DNA of 64,000 nucleotides from NCBI RefSeq assembly GCF_025380365.1, contig NZ_JAOCQF010000004.1:62001-126000 (forward strand). The letters are read 5' to 3'. Shown here piece after piece: positions 8,466 through 16,547 of the stretch (the first letter of the stretch is position 1; each line of letters opens with the position of its first letter). Origin of the DNA: Albidovulum sediminis (GTDB taxonomy: Bacteria > Pseudomonadota > Alphaproteobacteria > Rhodobacterales > Rhodobacteraceae). The notes below the pieces were generated by a model that worked only from the letters and a program-made list of their open reading frames with translations, was not told where the DNA came from and made no database searches. The position numbers and the translations under genes were made by a program.

Positions 8466-8617
8466 ACACCCGGAAACTCGGCGACGGCGAAGACCGCAAG
8501 CCCGAAGACGCTGACGAAGATCAAAGGCCAAAGCGACGGGTGCGTACCCTTCCCACCTTCATCGGCAAGCGAGGCGGCAAAGAGTTCCGCGAACTGCTGG
8601 TCGAAGCGCCAGTCCAT
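8429..8617 (-). CDS. Small single-span membrane protein (62 aa), unknown function
   Basis: A 62-residue protein starting MDWRFDQQFAELFAASLADE, with one strongly hydrophobic segment (LWPLIFVSVFGLAVFAVA, about residues 29-46) and a short tail. GGAAAGGA lies about 10 bases upstream of the ATG at 8617. It sits 28 bp after the 51-residue membrane protein gene and is the last of a three-gene reverse-strand unit with the RBBP9-like hydrolase. I do not recognise a family. The acidic amphipathic N-terminus plus one span suggests a regulator or subunit of a membrane complex. Confidence 0.6.
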   Translation of the reverse strand: MDWRFDQQFAELFAASLADEGGKGTHPSLWPLIFVSVFGLAVFAVAEFPGVQSAISGLCLER

Positions 8618-8645
8618 CAACTTTGCGTCCTTTCCGTCCGCGCGA

Positions 8646-8801
8646 CTATTCGAAGGGCCAGGTCCTGAGTGCATCCATCGCCGACCTGACCTGGTCCGGG
8701 GCGATCACGAGAGCCATGGTCGCGGCGTAGGCCAGAAGGAAGACCATCAAGGCAAGATAGCCGGAACGGCCTTGATGCAACTGGTGGAGGAAGGTCTTCA
8801 C
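8646..8801 (-). CDS. Small single-span membrane protein (51 aa), GTG start
   Basis: A 51-residue protein (V/M-KTFLHQLHQGRSGYLALMV...) with one hydrophobic segment of about 18 residues around LALMVFLLAYAATMALVIA. The GTG at 8801 overlaps the TGA of the hydrolase gene (GTGA) and has GGAGG about 7 bases upstream, which makes this start convincing despite the small size. It is translationally coupled to the hydrolase and followed by another one-span protein. No family recognised. Confidence 0.6.
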   Translation of the reverse strand: MKTFLHQLHQGRSGYLALMVFLLAYAATMALVIAPDQVRSAMDALRTWPFE

Positions 8802-9367
8802 AGGGCGATCCTCCGGGCGTATTTGGTGCGATCCGGCTGGTTGAGCGCAGCCATCATCAGGCGATCGCGAAGGGCTTTGCCCTGCATCCACGGGCCGAAG
8901 CCCGAAGCCACGTTGATGTGGCCCGCATGACCAAGATCGACGAGGCCGCTACCCCAGGCCCGCGCAAGATGCGCAGCGCGGTCGAAGCCCATCCACGGAT
9001 CGTTCCGGCTTGCGACGACCGTCGTCGGGATGTCCAGCCGCAGTTCCGGGATCGCGCCGAACTGTCCGACACGATCACCTCCCTTGGTTTCTGCCGGGGC
9101 CACCAGAAGCGCGCCACGCACCCGGAGGTTCGGCCAGGTTGCAAGGAGCCGGGCAATCAGCACCGCGCCGAGCGAATGTCCGACAAGGATGCTGTCGGGG
9201 TGCCGAAGGATCATTCCGGCCAATTCGGTCTCCCAGACGGCCGGAACCGGATGGCTGGGATCCGACAGGTCGACCATCAGCGCTTTGGGGTCGGTCGCAG
9301 CCCACCAATGCTGCCAGTGCGGCGCGGGCGACCCATCGAGCCCGGGGACGATCAGTGTCTTGGTCAT
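8798..9367 (-). CDS. RBBP9/YdeN-like alpha/beta hydrolase
   Basis: A 189-residue serine hydrolase. It opens MTKTLIVPGLDGSPAPHWQHW, the typical N-terminus of the RBBP9/YdeN family, and has the nucleophile elbow GHSLGA (Ser65), then RNDPWM with the acid residue and LGHAGHIN with the catalytic His. GGAG lies 8 bases before the ATG at 9367. The stop overlaps the downstream 51-residue membrane protein. A copy of the ATACACGACAAT motif shared with the sulfate operon lies about 55 bp upstream, so it is probably controlled with that operon. Confidence 0.88.
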   Translation of the reverse strand: MTKTLIVPGLDGSPAPHWQHWWAATDPKALMVDLSDPSHPVPAVWETELAGMILRHPDSILVGHSLGAVLIARLLATWPNLRVRGALLVAPAETKGGDRVGQFGAIPELRLDIPTTVVASRNDPWMGFDRAAHLARAWGSGLVDLGHAGHINVASGFGPWMQGKALRDRLMMAALNQPDRTKYARRIAL

Positions 9368-9410
9368 CGGCAATCTCCAGGAAGCTACGACTCGATTTGC
9401 CATATTAATC

Positions 9411-9430
9411 TAGCAAGATTGTCGTGTATT
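9411..9430 (-). promoter_or_regulatory. Shared motif, site A (upstream of hydrolase unit)
   Basis: Read on the minus strand, 9429-9418 is ATACACGACAAT followed by CTTGC. The same 12-mer occurs at 10702-10713 in front of the sulfate operon, in the same orientation relative to its gene. Candidate operator of the Rrf2 regulator encoded at 10162. Confidence 0.5.
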
Positions 9431-9480
9431 TTGATTCCAAAGATGTCGCGGGAAAGGGAAGCTCATTCTACCGATCGCGC

Positions 9481-9954
9481 TCAGCGCGACAGCGTGTCCA
9501 CCGGATAGGCCGTGGTGAACTTCATCCGCTCCATTGCGAAATGGCTTGTGACGTTCTTGATCGGCACGGCATCGGTCAGCCGCTTGTAAAGCCGGTCGAA
9601 GGCCATCATGTCGGCGACGGCCACGCGCAGAAGGTAGTCGATTTCGCCAGCCATCCGATAGACTTCCATGATCTCGGGGATCGCGTTCGTCGCTGCGGAA
9701 AACGCCTCGCGCCACTCGGCCGAATGGTCAGGGGCCTCGATCCCGACGAAGACAGTCAGACCGAAGCCGAGCTTTCCCGGGTCCGCCAACGCCACCCGCC
9801 CGGTGAGCACACCGGAGGCTTCGAGCTTCTGGATGCGCTTCCAGCACGGCGTCTGTGACAGGCCGGACTTGTCGGCGATCTGGGCAATCGGGAGCGTCGC
9901 ATCGCGCATCAGTTCGGCCACGATCTTGCGGTCGATGAGGTCCAGGTCGGTCAA
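9481..9954 (-). CDS. Lrp/AsnC family transcriptional regulator
   Basis: A 157-residue Lrp-type regulator with the N-terminal HTH (LDLIDRKIVAELMRDATL ... KSGLSQTPCWKRIQKLE, residues 3-44) and a C-terminal RAM ligand-binding domain (EVYRMAGEIDYLLRVAVAD). These proteins sense amino acids and usually act on adjacent genes or broadly. The neighbour downstream in the same direction is the hydrolase unit, 113 bp away, and the Rrf2 gene is divergent on the other side. Confidence 0.93.
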   Translation of the reverse strand: MTDLDLIDRKIVAELMRDATLPIAQIADKSGLSQTPCWKRIQKLEASGVLTGRVALADPGKLGFGLTVFVGIEAPDHSAEWREAFSAATNAIPEIMEVYRMAGEIDYLLRVAVADMMAFDRLYKRLTDAVPIKNVTSHFAMERMKFTTAYPVDTLSR

Positions 9955-10030
9955 TGTTCAACTGCCTTTCTGGCCCGACTGGTGGGCTCGGGAATCAGCA
10001 TGCATTAAAACCAAAAAATGTCTACAGTCT

Positions 10031-10042
10031 TTATCGTGTATA
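10031..10042 (+). promoter_or_regulatory. Shared motif, site B (upstream of the Rrf2 gene)
   Basis: TTATCGTGTATA lies 120 bp before the Rrf2 start, between the divergent Lrp and Rrf2 genes. Its complement, TATACACGATAA, matches the motif at sites A and C in 10 of 11 core positions. This would fit autoregulation by the Rrf2 protein. Confidence 0.45.
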
Positions 10043-10161
10043 TTCGGATGCGCCCTGAACCGAGGAGCACGCCCTTGTTTGCTTGCTGTTTTCCGGCAAC
10101 GAGGCGTGCTTTGCGCAATCCCGACATTGATTCTCGTCATTCCTCCGCGTAACCCTGATCC

Positions 10162-10626
10162 ATGATCACGCAGAAGATGAAATACGCCCTCAAGGCGCTT
10201 CTCGTCCTCGCCGACGAAGCGGCCAAGGGCCAGCCGGAACCCTTGACGATCGAAGTGATCGCCAAACGCTCTGAGACACCCAAGCGGTTCCTGGAACACA
10301 TCCTGCTCGAGGTTCGCAATGCCGGCGCGATCGCGTCGATCCGGGGGCGGTCGGGCGGCTACGTGCTGATCAAGAAACCCTCCGAAATCTCCATCTCGGA
10401 ACTCCTGCGCACAATCGACGGGCCGATTGCGCCCCTGCCCTGCCTGTCCCGCCGCGCCTACCAACGCTGCGAGGATTGTGCTGACGAGGCCACCTGCCGC
10501 ATCCGCAAGATCTTTGCGGAGGTGTTCTGGTCCTACCTCGTGCTGATCGACTCCCTGACTCTCGAAGACATGTTGGGGTCAAACCCGGTGGCCGCGCAGG
10601 TCCTGGGCAGCACCGCCAGCGCCTAA
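10162..10626 (+). CDS. Rrf2 family transcriptional regulator
   Basis: A 154-residue Rrf2 regulator: HTH at the N-terminus (MKYALKALLVLADEA ... TPKRFLEHILLEVRNAG) and the GRSGGYVL wing. Four Cys occur at residues 94, 103, 106 and 112 (C-x8-C-x2-C-x5-C), a spacing different from the three-Cys Fe-S site of IscR, so it may bind a cluster, a thiol or sulfide, or use the CymR-like mode of partner binding. It lies directly upstream of the sulfate ABC transporter operon, and a common motif precedes both, making it the likely sulfur-responsive regulator. RirA/IscR identity is not supported. Confidence 0.9.
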   Translation: MITQKMKYALKALLVLADEAAKGQPEPLTIEVIAKRSETPKRFLEHILLEVRNAGAIASIRGRSGGYVLIKKPSEISISELLRTIDGPIAPLPCLSRRAYQRCEDCADEATCRIRKIFAEVFWSYLVLIDSLTLEDMLGSNPVAAQVLGSTASA

Positions 10627-10699
10627 GAATCAGTAATTACAGCAGAATCTCTTCCGCTGCGTCCGGGTCCGCATGTCCGGGGGTGGAGAATGGTCTTCT

Positions 10700-10720
10700 C
10701 TATACACGACAATATTTAGC
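10700..10720 (+). promoter_or_regulatory. Shared motif, site C (upstream of the sulfate operon)
   Basis: The stretch contains ATACACGACAAT at 10702-10713 followed by ATTTAGC, about 95 bp before the first operon gene. It shares 12 consecutive bases with site A and resembles site B. Candidate Rrf2 operator. Confidence 0.5.
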
Positions 10721-10806
10721 GTGAATTTTCCTTTGCAATACGCGACCATCTCTGTCGTTATTATTGACATGTCGGGGGATGGCCCCGGCGGCAGCGAAGG
10801 AGAAAG

Positions 10807-11079
10807 ATGATGACTGCTGAACTTCCCCTTGGTCGGATCGGGCAAGCCGGGATGTCGATGTCGGCCATGACCGCCCCGCTGTCGCAGGCCTGCGCGGTGC
10901 GCCTGGTTGACCGCCGCACCGGCAGAACCCACCGCATCAATGGCAGCCCGCTGATCCTGTTCACCAGGTCCCCGGACGAGGCCGTGGCCGAACTGCTCTC
11001 CGGCCGTGACGCCGCGGTCTGGGAGGCCAGGGTGGAGCCGATCGGCGCCGACAGCCGCAAGCCTGGAGGCCGTGCATGA
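10807..11079 (+). CDS. Small conserved-looking protein heading the sulfate operon
   Basis: A 90-residue soluble protein with no signal or membrane segment. GAAGGAG is 7-9 bases upstream of the ATG. Its core ([19 protein letters not shown] ... [20 protein letters not shown]) has a compact alpha/beta composition. It is the first gene of the operon and overlaps the next open frame by ATGA at 11076. I do not recognise a named family; its placement suggests an accessory role in sulfate/thiosulfate uptake. Confidence 0.6.
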   Translation: MMTAELPLGRIGQAGMSMSAMTAPLSQACAVRLVDRRTGRTHRINGSPLILFTRSPDEAVAELLSGRDAAVWEARVEPIGADSRKPGGRA

Positions 11080-11171
11080 CACCTGCATCGCACTATCCGC
11101 AAACCATTCTGGGTCTCGTGCCATATCGGCCGATGAACCCGACCCATTCCCGAAACCTGAAGGAGAAGACC

Positions 11172-12290
11172 ATGCTTGCCACCATCACCCTTGCCGGGAC
11201 CGTGACGGCTCAGGGGCCTGTCGTGAGCGCCCATGCAGATGGCCGCGTCACCATCGCCGATGGCCTCCGCCGCCTGACCGGTTGGCCGGTGAGCCGGGTC
11301 CTGAAGGGCACGCTCTCAGCCCTGGCCGTCGCGCTGCTTGCGCTTGGCGCTGCGCCGTCGAAAGTTCAGGCGGAGTCGCTTCTGAACGTCAGCTATGACC
11401 CTACGCGGGAGCTGTATCGAGAACTGAACGAGGCGTTCGCCGCATTCTGGACGGCGCAGGGCAACGAGGCTCCCTCGATCGAGGTCAGCCACGGCGGATC
11501 GGGCTCACAGGCCCGCGCGGTGATCGACGGGCTTGAGGCGCAGGTGGTGACGCTGGCGCTGGCCTCGGACATCGACAAGATCGCCGCGGCCGGCAAGCTG
11601 CCCGCGGACTGGCAGTCGAAGCTGCCGCACAACTCCTCGCCCTACACCTCGACGATCGTCTTCCTCGTGCGCGAGGGGAACCCCAAGGGGATCAAGGACT
11701 GGGGTGACCTGGTGGCCGAGGGCGTCGAAGTCATCACGCCGAACCCCAAGACCAGCGGCGGCGCGCGCTGGAACTACCTGGCCGCGTGGGCCTGGGCAGA
11801 GAAGAACGGGAAGGACCCGAAGGAGTTCGTCGGCGCGCTTTACAAGAACGTGCCCGTGCTTGACACCGGCGCGCGCGGATCGACCACCACCTTCGCCCAG
11901 CGCGGCATCGGTGACGTGCTGCTGGCCTGGGAGAACGAGGCCTACCTTGCCCTGAACGAGATCGGCGAAGATCAGTTCGACATCGTGGTGCCGTCGGTCT
12001 CGGTGCTGGCCGAGCCGCCGGTTGCCCTCGTCGAGGGCAACATCAAGTCGGACGATCAGCGCAAACTGGCCGAGGCCTACCTGGACTACATCTACTCGCC
12101 CGAAGGCCAGGCGCTGGCGTTCAAGCACTACTACCGCGCCTGGGACAACTCGAAGGCCAACCCCGAGGATGTTGCCCGCTTCCCGCAACTGGAACTGGTC
12201 GACATCGCCAGCTTCGGCGGCTGGGCCAAGGTTCAGCCCGAGCACTTCGGCGACGGCGGCATCTTCGACCAGATCTACGTTCCGAAGTAA
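11172..12290 (+). CDS. Sulfate/thiosulfate ABC transporter periplasmic binding protein
   Basis: Periplasmic receptor of the Sbp/CysP family. The mature domain begins near [20 protein letters not shown] and shows family landmarks [39 protein letters not shown] and [20 protein letters not shown], the oxyanion-binding loops. Odd feature: about 43 residues precede the export signal ([20 protein letters not shown]... ending near PSKVQA). The ATG at 11172 has AAGGAGAA at good spacing, but a GTG at the signal's own start (about 11289) lacks a ribosome site. The frame is open to 11076, overlapping the previous gene. The extension resembles a small separate protein fused to the receptor, or else the true start is the GTG. 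Confidence 0.92.
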   Translation: MLATITLAGTVTAQGPVVSAHADGRVTIADGLRRLTGWPVSRVLKGTLSALAVALLALGAAPSKVQAESLLNVSYDPTRELYRELNEAFAAFWTAQGNEAPSIEVSHGGSGSQARAVIDGLEAQVVTLALASDIDKIAAAGKLPADWQSKLPHNSSPYTSTIVFLVREGNPKGIKDWGDLVAEGVEVITPNPKTSGGARWNYLAAWAWAEKNGKDPKEFVGALYKNVPVLDTGARGSTTTFAQRGIGDVLLAWENEAYLALNEIGEDQFDIVVPSVSVLAEPPVALVEGNIKSDDQRKLAEAYLDYIYSPEGQALAFKHYYRAWDNSKANPEDVARFPQLELVDIASFGGWAKVQPEHFGDGGIFDQIYVPK

Positions 12291-12296
12291 GGAAAG

Positions 12297-13136
12297 ATGA
12301 TGGGCAGACCCCTGATCCACCGATCGCCCATGCCCGGCCTCGGCCTCAGCCTGGGGATCACCCTGACGATGCTTTCCCTTGTCGTCCTCCTGCCCATCGG
12401 CGCCCTTCTTCTGAAGGGCGCCAACTACGGGCTGGCGGGGATCTGGGAAACCGTGAACCGCGAACGCGTCTGGGCGGCGCTTTTTCTCTCGTTCCGTCTG
12501 TCGCTTCTTGCCGCGCTCTTCAATCTTGTCTTCGGCGTGGTTCTCGCCTGGGTTCTGGTGCGCTACCGCTTCCCCGGACGCCGCATCCTCGATGCCGTCG
12601 TCGACCTGCCCTTCGCGCTTCCCACCGCCGTGGCGGGCATCGCGCTCACAGCGCTCTACGCGCCCAATGGCCTTTTCGGCCAGCTTGCGGCCGGAATCGG
12701 CTGGAAGATCGCCTACACCCAATGGGGCATCTTCATTGCCCTCGTCTTCGTCGGCCTGCCCTTCGTCACCCGCACCGTGCAGCCGGTGGTCGAAGAGATC
12801 GAGCGCGAGGTGGAGGAAGCCTCCGCCACGCTCGGCGCCTCGCGGCTCCACACCATCCGCCATGTCATCCTGCCGATGCTGACCCCCGCTGCCCTGACCG
12901 GGTTCGCGCTCGCGCTTGCCCGCGCCGTGGGGGAATACGGCTCAGTCATCTTCATCGCCGGGAACATCCCGCTGGTGACGGAAATCGCGCCGCTGCTGAT
13001 CGTCATCCAGCTTGAGGAATTCAACTACGACGCGGCCGCCGCCATCGGTATCGCCATGCTGCTCATCAGCTTCGCAATGCTTCTGGTCATCAACCTCATC
13101 CAGGTCTGGAGCCGCCGGAGAATTGGATATGTCTGA
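12297..13136 (+). CDS. cysT: Sulfate ABC transporter permease CysT
   Basis: A 279-residue inner-membrane permease with six hydrophobic spans and the ABC coupling segment around EEASATLGASRLHTIRHVILP (about residues 177-197). CysT (CysU) pairs with CysW to form the translocation path. It follows the binding-protein gene by 6 bp and overlaps cysW by 8 bp. Start: first of two adjacent ATGs, with GGAAAG upstream. Confidence 0.94.
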   Translation: MMGRPLIHRSPMPGLGLSLGITLTMLSLVVLLPIGALLLKGANYGLAGIWETVNRERVWAALFLSFRLSLLAALFNLVFGVVLAWVLVRYRFPGRRILDAVVDLPFALPTAVAGIALTALYAPNGLFGQLAAGIGWKIAYTQWGIFIALVFVGLPFVTRTVQPVVEEIEREVEEASATLGASRLHTIRHVILPMLTPAALTGFALALARAVGEYGSVIFIAGNIPLVTEIAPLLIVIQLEEFNYDAAAAIGIAMLLISFAMLLVINLIQVWSRRRIGYV

Positions 13137-14001
13137 CGCAACCATTGCCAAACCTGCGCGCTTCCGCCCGGCGACCGAGGAAAGCCCTGCCACCCGCTGG
13201 GCGCTGATTGCCGTCTCCTTCGCGGGCCTTGCCATCCTCGTCCTTGCACCGCTGATCGCGGTCTTCGTCGAGGCGCTGGCCGACGGCATCGCCGCCTCGC
13301 TCAAAAGCCTCACCTCGCCCGATGCCCGCGGCGCGATCCGCCTGACACTGACCATCGCCGCCATATCCGTGCCCCTGAACGCGATCTTCGGTATCGCCGC
13401 GGCCTGGTTCATCACCAAGTTCGACTTCCGCGGCAAGGCCTTCCTTATCACCCTGATCGACCTCCCCTTCTCGGTCTCGCCGGTCGTCGCGGGCCTCTGC
13501 ATCGTGCTGATGTTCGGCGCGAACTCGGCCATCGGCGGCTGGCTGGTGGCGCAGGGCTATCCCATCGTCTTCGCCATGCCGGGGATCATCCTGGCCACCA
13601 TGTTCGTGACCTTCCCCTTCGTCGCACGCGAACTGATCCCGGTGATGATCGAACAGGGCCGGGCCGAGGAAGAGGCGGCGCTGACGCTGGGCGCCTCGGG
13701 CTGGCGCACCTTCCGGACCGTCACGCTCCCGAACATCCGCTGGGCGCTTCTCTACGGTGTCCTCCTCTGCAACGCCCGCGCCATGGGGGAATTCGGCGCC
13801 GTCGCGGTCGTCTCCGGCAAGATCCGGGGGCAGACGGCCACGATGCCGATCACGATCGAGATGCTCTATCAGGAATACCTCTCGGTCGCGGCCTTCTCTC
13901 TCGCCGGCGTTCTCGCCCTCTTGGCGCTGGTCACTCTCCTTCTGAAGACCGCGCTGGAAATCCGTCATGCCGACCAACTCGCCGCCACGCACCGCCACTA
14001 G
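13129..14001 (+). CDS. cysW: Sulfate ABC transporter permease CysW
   Basis: A 290-residue permease, second half of the sulfate channel. Hydrophobic spans plus the cytoplasmic coupling loop [20 protein letters not shown] identify it, and [18 protein letters not shown] is the conserved CysW region near the C-terminus. The open frame begins upstream in cysT, but [12 protein letters not shown] at 13129 with GGAG 10 bases upstream gives the expected cytoplasmic N-terminus. Confidence 0.94.
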   Translation: MSDATIAKPARFRPATEESPATRWALIAVSFAGLAILVLAPLIAVFVEALADGIAASLKSLTSPDARGAIRLTLTIAAISVPLNAIFGIAAAWFITKFDFRGKAFLITLIDLPFSVSPVVAGLCIVLMFGANSAIGGWLVAQGYPIVFAMPGIILATMFVTFPFVARELIPVMIEQGRAEEEAALTLGASGWRTFRTVTLPNIRWALLYGVLLCNARAMGEFGAVAVVSGKIRGQTATMPITIEMLYQEYLSVAAFSLAGVLALLALVTLLLKTALEIRHADQLAATHRH

Positions 14002-14011
14002 GAGACCCCGA

Positions 14012-14731
14012 ATGCACATCGAAATCGACGAAATATCCAAGCAGTTCGGCACCACGGCGGCTCTGCACCCCGTCTCTCTGGCTGTCCCATCGGGCGCGCT
14101 GGTGGCGCTCCTCGGCCCCTCCGGCTCGGGGAAAACCACGCTTCTGCGCATCCTCGGCGGGCTGGAGTTCCCGACCTCGGGTCGCGTCCTCTTTGACGGG
14201 CAGGACGCCACGGGCCTTTCCGTGCAGGAACGCCGCGCCGGCTTCGTATTTCAGTCCTACGCCCTCTTCCGCCACATGACGGTGTTCGACAACATCGCCT
14301 ATGGGTTGAACGCGCGGCCCCGTGCCACGCGGCCCACCAGGGCCGAGATCGCCCGCCGCGTGACCAAGCTGCTGGAGCTGATCCAGCTGCCCGACATCGG
14401 CGCGCGCTACCCCTCGCAGCTTTCCGGCGGCCAGCGCCAGCGCGTGGCGCTGGCCCGCGCCCTGGCCATCGAACCACGGATGCTGCTTCTCGACGAGCCT
14501 TTCGGCGCGCTCGACGCCAAGGTGCGCAAGGAACTTCGCCAGGGCCTGCGCGACATCCATGACACGACGGGGCTGACCACCGTCTTCGTGACCCATGACC
14601 AGGAAGAAGCGATGGAACTCGCAGATCTCGTCGTCGTCATGTCGATGGGCCGGATCGAGCAGATCGGCAAACCGCAGGACATCCGCGCCCGCCCGGCCAC
14701 CCCCTTCGTGCGCGAGTTCATCACCGCATGA
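14012..14731 (+). CDS. cysA: Sulfate ABC transporter ATPase CysA, short form
   Basis: A 239-residue ABC ATPase: Walker [10 protein letters not shown] (about residues 33-41), Q-loop [11 protein letters not shown], signature [15 protein letters not shown], Walker [12 protein letters not shown] and H-loop VFVTHDQ. It lacks the C-terminal regulatory/TOBE region; typical CysA proteins are about 340-365 residues, and this one ends right after [12 protein letters not shown]. The downstream 240 bp does not continue it in another frame as far as I can see, so it is a natural short form or an old truncation. GGAG lies before the ATG at 14012. Confidence 0.92.
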   Translation: MHIEIDEISKQFGTTAALHPVSLAVPSGALVALLGPSGSGKTTLLRILGGLEFPTSGRVLFDGQDATGLSVQERRAGFVFQSYALFRHMTVFDNIAYGLNARPRATRPTRAEIARRVTKLLELIQLPDIGARYPSQLSGGQRQRVALARALAIEPRMLLLDEPFGALDAKVRKELRQGLRDIHDTTGLTTVFVTHDQEEAMELADLVVVMSMGRIEQIGKPQDIRARPATPFVREFITA

Positions 14732-14945
14732 CGGATCAGAGCGTCGGGCAAAGCGTGCGTGCGACAGCCGCGGCTGAAGTCCTGTTCCGCATCACGACCC
14801 CGCCCAGCCTTGTCAAATCCGTCGAGGACGTGTCGGCAGCCATGCGATCAGTATCCACTTTCCTGCGCCTGCTTCCTTGCCCCTGGATCTTTGCATCCGC
14901 CGCTCTGTTCGTTTGCGCTCCCGTCGCATGCGCGGGACCTTGCCT

Positions 14946-14964
14946 TATCCCCCCTGGGGGGATA
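14946..14964. promoter_or_regulatory. G-tract inverted repeat, operator for CsoR/RcnR-type repressor
   Basis: TATCCCCCC-T-GGGGGGATA has perfect 9-bp arms and a single-base centre, ending 11 bp before the repressor ATG. CsoR/RcnR/NcrB-type repressors bind G/C-tract inverted repeats of this kind in their own promoters, so this is a strong autoregulatory operator candidate. It occupies the place of the ribosome site. Confidence 0.8.
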
Positions 14965-14974
14965 TCCGCACCCC

Positions 14975-15232
14975 ATGACGGAACCTCACCTGCACGCAAC
15001 CCACCCCGACCTCGTCAAACGGCTGAAACGCGCCGACGGGCACCTTCGCCACGTCATCGGGATGATCGAAGCGGGCGTGCCCTGCGCGGAGATCGCCGTT
15101 CAACTCCAGGCGGTCGAGAAAGCCGTTTCGGCTGCGAAGCGGGTGCTGATCCACGACCATATCGACCATTGCCTAGGACAAGGCGGTGACAACAGCCTTG
15201 CCGAAGTCCGGGCGCTCGCAAGGCTTCTTTGA
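14975..15232 (+). CDS. Metal-sensing repressor, CsoR/RcnR family (DUF156)
   Basis: An 85-residue all-helical repressor. Visible metal-site candidates are the N-terminal HLHATH (residues 5-10), Cys in GVPCAEI on helix 2 and His in LIHDHIDHCL on helix 2/3, the His-Cys-His pattern of the RcnR/NcrB-like nickel-cobalt sensors rather than the Cys-His-Cys set of copper CsoR. The start at 14975 gives the family N-terminus; no ribosome site is visible because the operator lies there. The MFS exporter begins 6 bp after the stop, so metal binding should derepress both. Confidence 0.88.
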   Translation: MTEPHLHATHPDLVKRLKRADGHLRHVIGMIEAGVPCAEIAVQLQAVEKAVSAAKRVLIHDHIDHCLGQGGDNSLAEVRALARLL

Positions 15233-15238
15233 GGTATC

Positions 15239-16546
15239 ATGCTCGCCGTTCTCGCCAACCGCACCTATCGCCACCTCTTCGCCGCGCAGGTGATCGCACT
15301 CGTGGGCACCGGACTCGCCACGGTCGCCCTTGGCCTGCTGGCCTGGCAGCTCGCAGGCGAGGATGCGGGGCTGGTGCTCGGCACGGCGCTGGCGATCAAG
15401 ATGGTGGCCTATGTCACGCTCGCGCCGATCGCTGCCGCAGTGGCAGAGCGCCTGCCGCGTCGGGCCTTCCTGGTCGCTCTCGACCTGATCCGGGCGCTCG
15501 TCATCGCCTGCCTGCCCTTCGTCGATCAGGTCTGGCAGATCTACGTGCTGATCTTCCTCCTCCAGGCAGCCGCGGCCGGCTTCACCCCGGCTTTCCAGGC
15601 TGTCATCCCCGATGTTCTGAAGGACGAGGACGACTACACCAACGCGCTCTCGCTCCTTCGGCTCGCCGAGGATCTCGAGCAGCTCGCCTCGCCGATCCTG
15701 GCGGCGGCGTTGCTCACGGTCGTGAGCTTTCCGATCCTCTTCATCGGCACTGTGGCGGGCTACGTCGGCTCGGCGGCGCTTGTCGTGACCGCGCGTCTGC
15801 CCGGACGCGCCGAGGCCGAGGCCGGGCACTTCTGGTCCGACGTGGTCAAGGGCGTGCGTATCTACACCCGCACCCCGCGCCTGCGCGGGCTGATGGTGAT
15901 GGAAGCCTCGGTCGCCGCCGCCGGCGCGATGATCTACGTGAACACGGTCGTGCTGGTGCAGGCGCGGCTCGGCCTTGGCGAGGAGGCGGTGGCGCTCGCC
16001 TTCGCCGGCTTCGGCGCGGGGTCGATGCTGGCGGCGCTGCTGTTGCCGCGCATCCTCCACCGGCTCGCGGACCGCCCGGTGATGATCGGCGGCGCGGCGC
16101 TGATGGTGGCGGGCGTCGCGCTCACACCGCTGATGGGCAGCCTCGCCGCGCTGATGGTCCTCTGGGCGCTGATCGGCTTCGGCTTCTCGCTGACGCAGAC
16201 GCCGATCGGGCGGATCATCAACCGCTCCGCCCGCCCAGCCGACAGGGGCGCGGTCTTCGCGGCCCAGTTCGCGCTCAGCCACGCCTGCTGGCTCGTCACC
16301 TATCCGCTTGCGGGATGGGTCGGGGCGCGGTTCGGCCTCGCGCCCGCCGCGCTGGTGCTTGCGCTGATCGGCGCGGCAGGCCTCGTCGCGGTCCTTCGCC
16401 TCTGGCCCGCCTCGGAACCCGACGCACTACCGCATCGCCATGACGACCTGCCGCCCGACCATCCGCACCTCAAGGATGATAGGGGCGAGCATGTGCACCC
16501 GGTGGTGATCGATGACTTGCATCGACACTGGCCCGCCCGTCCCTGA
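15239..16546 (+). CDS. MFS exporter with His-rich tail, probable nickel/cobalt efflux
   Basis: A 435-residue major facilitator protein with about 12 membrane spans; motif-A-like EGRLPRR/ERLPRRAFL after span 2 is visible. The last about 40 residues are cytoplasmic and rich in His and Asp (PHRHDDLPPDHPHL ... HVHPVVIDDLHRHW). Such tails are known in NreB/NrsD-type nickel exporters, and the adjacent upstream RcnR-like repressor supports divalent metal export. The exact metal is inferred. Confidence 0.85.
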   Translation: MLAVLANRTYRHLFAAQVIALVGTGLATVALGLLAWQLAGEDAGLVLGTALAIKMVAYVTLAPIAAAVAERLPRRAFLVALDLIRALVIACLPFVDQVWQIYVLIFLLQAAAAGFTPAFQAVIPDVLKDEDDYTNALSLLRLAEDLEQLASPILAAALLTVVSFPILFIGTVAGYVGSAALVVTARLPGRAEAEAGHFWSDVVKGVRIYTRTPRLRGLMVMEASVAAAGAMIYVNTVVLVQARLGLGEEAVALAFAGFGAGSMLAALLLPRILHRLADRPVMIGGAALMVAGVALTPLMGSLAALMVLWALIGFGFSLTQTPIGRIINRSARPADRGAVFAAQFALSHACWLVTYPLAGWVGARFGLAPAALVLALIGAAGLVAVLRLWPASEPDALPHRHDDLPPDHPHLKDDRGEHVHPVVIDDLHRHWPARP

Positions 16547-16547
16547 G

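Noticed and set aside
8429-8801. Light-harvesting complex alpha/beta subunits as identity of the two small membrane proteins
   Set aside because: Sizes are right for Rhodobacterales, but the bacteriochlorophyll-binding His within the span and the usual flanking aromatic motifs are missing.
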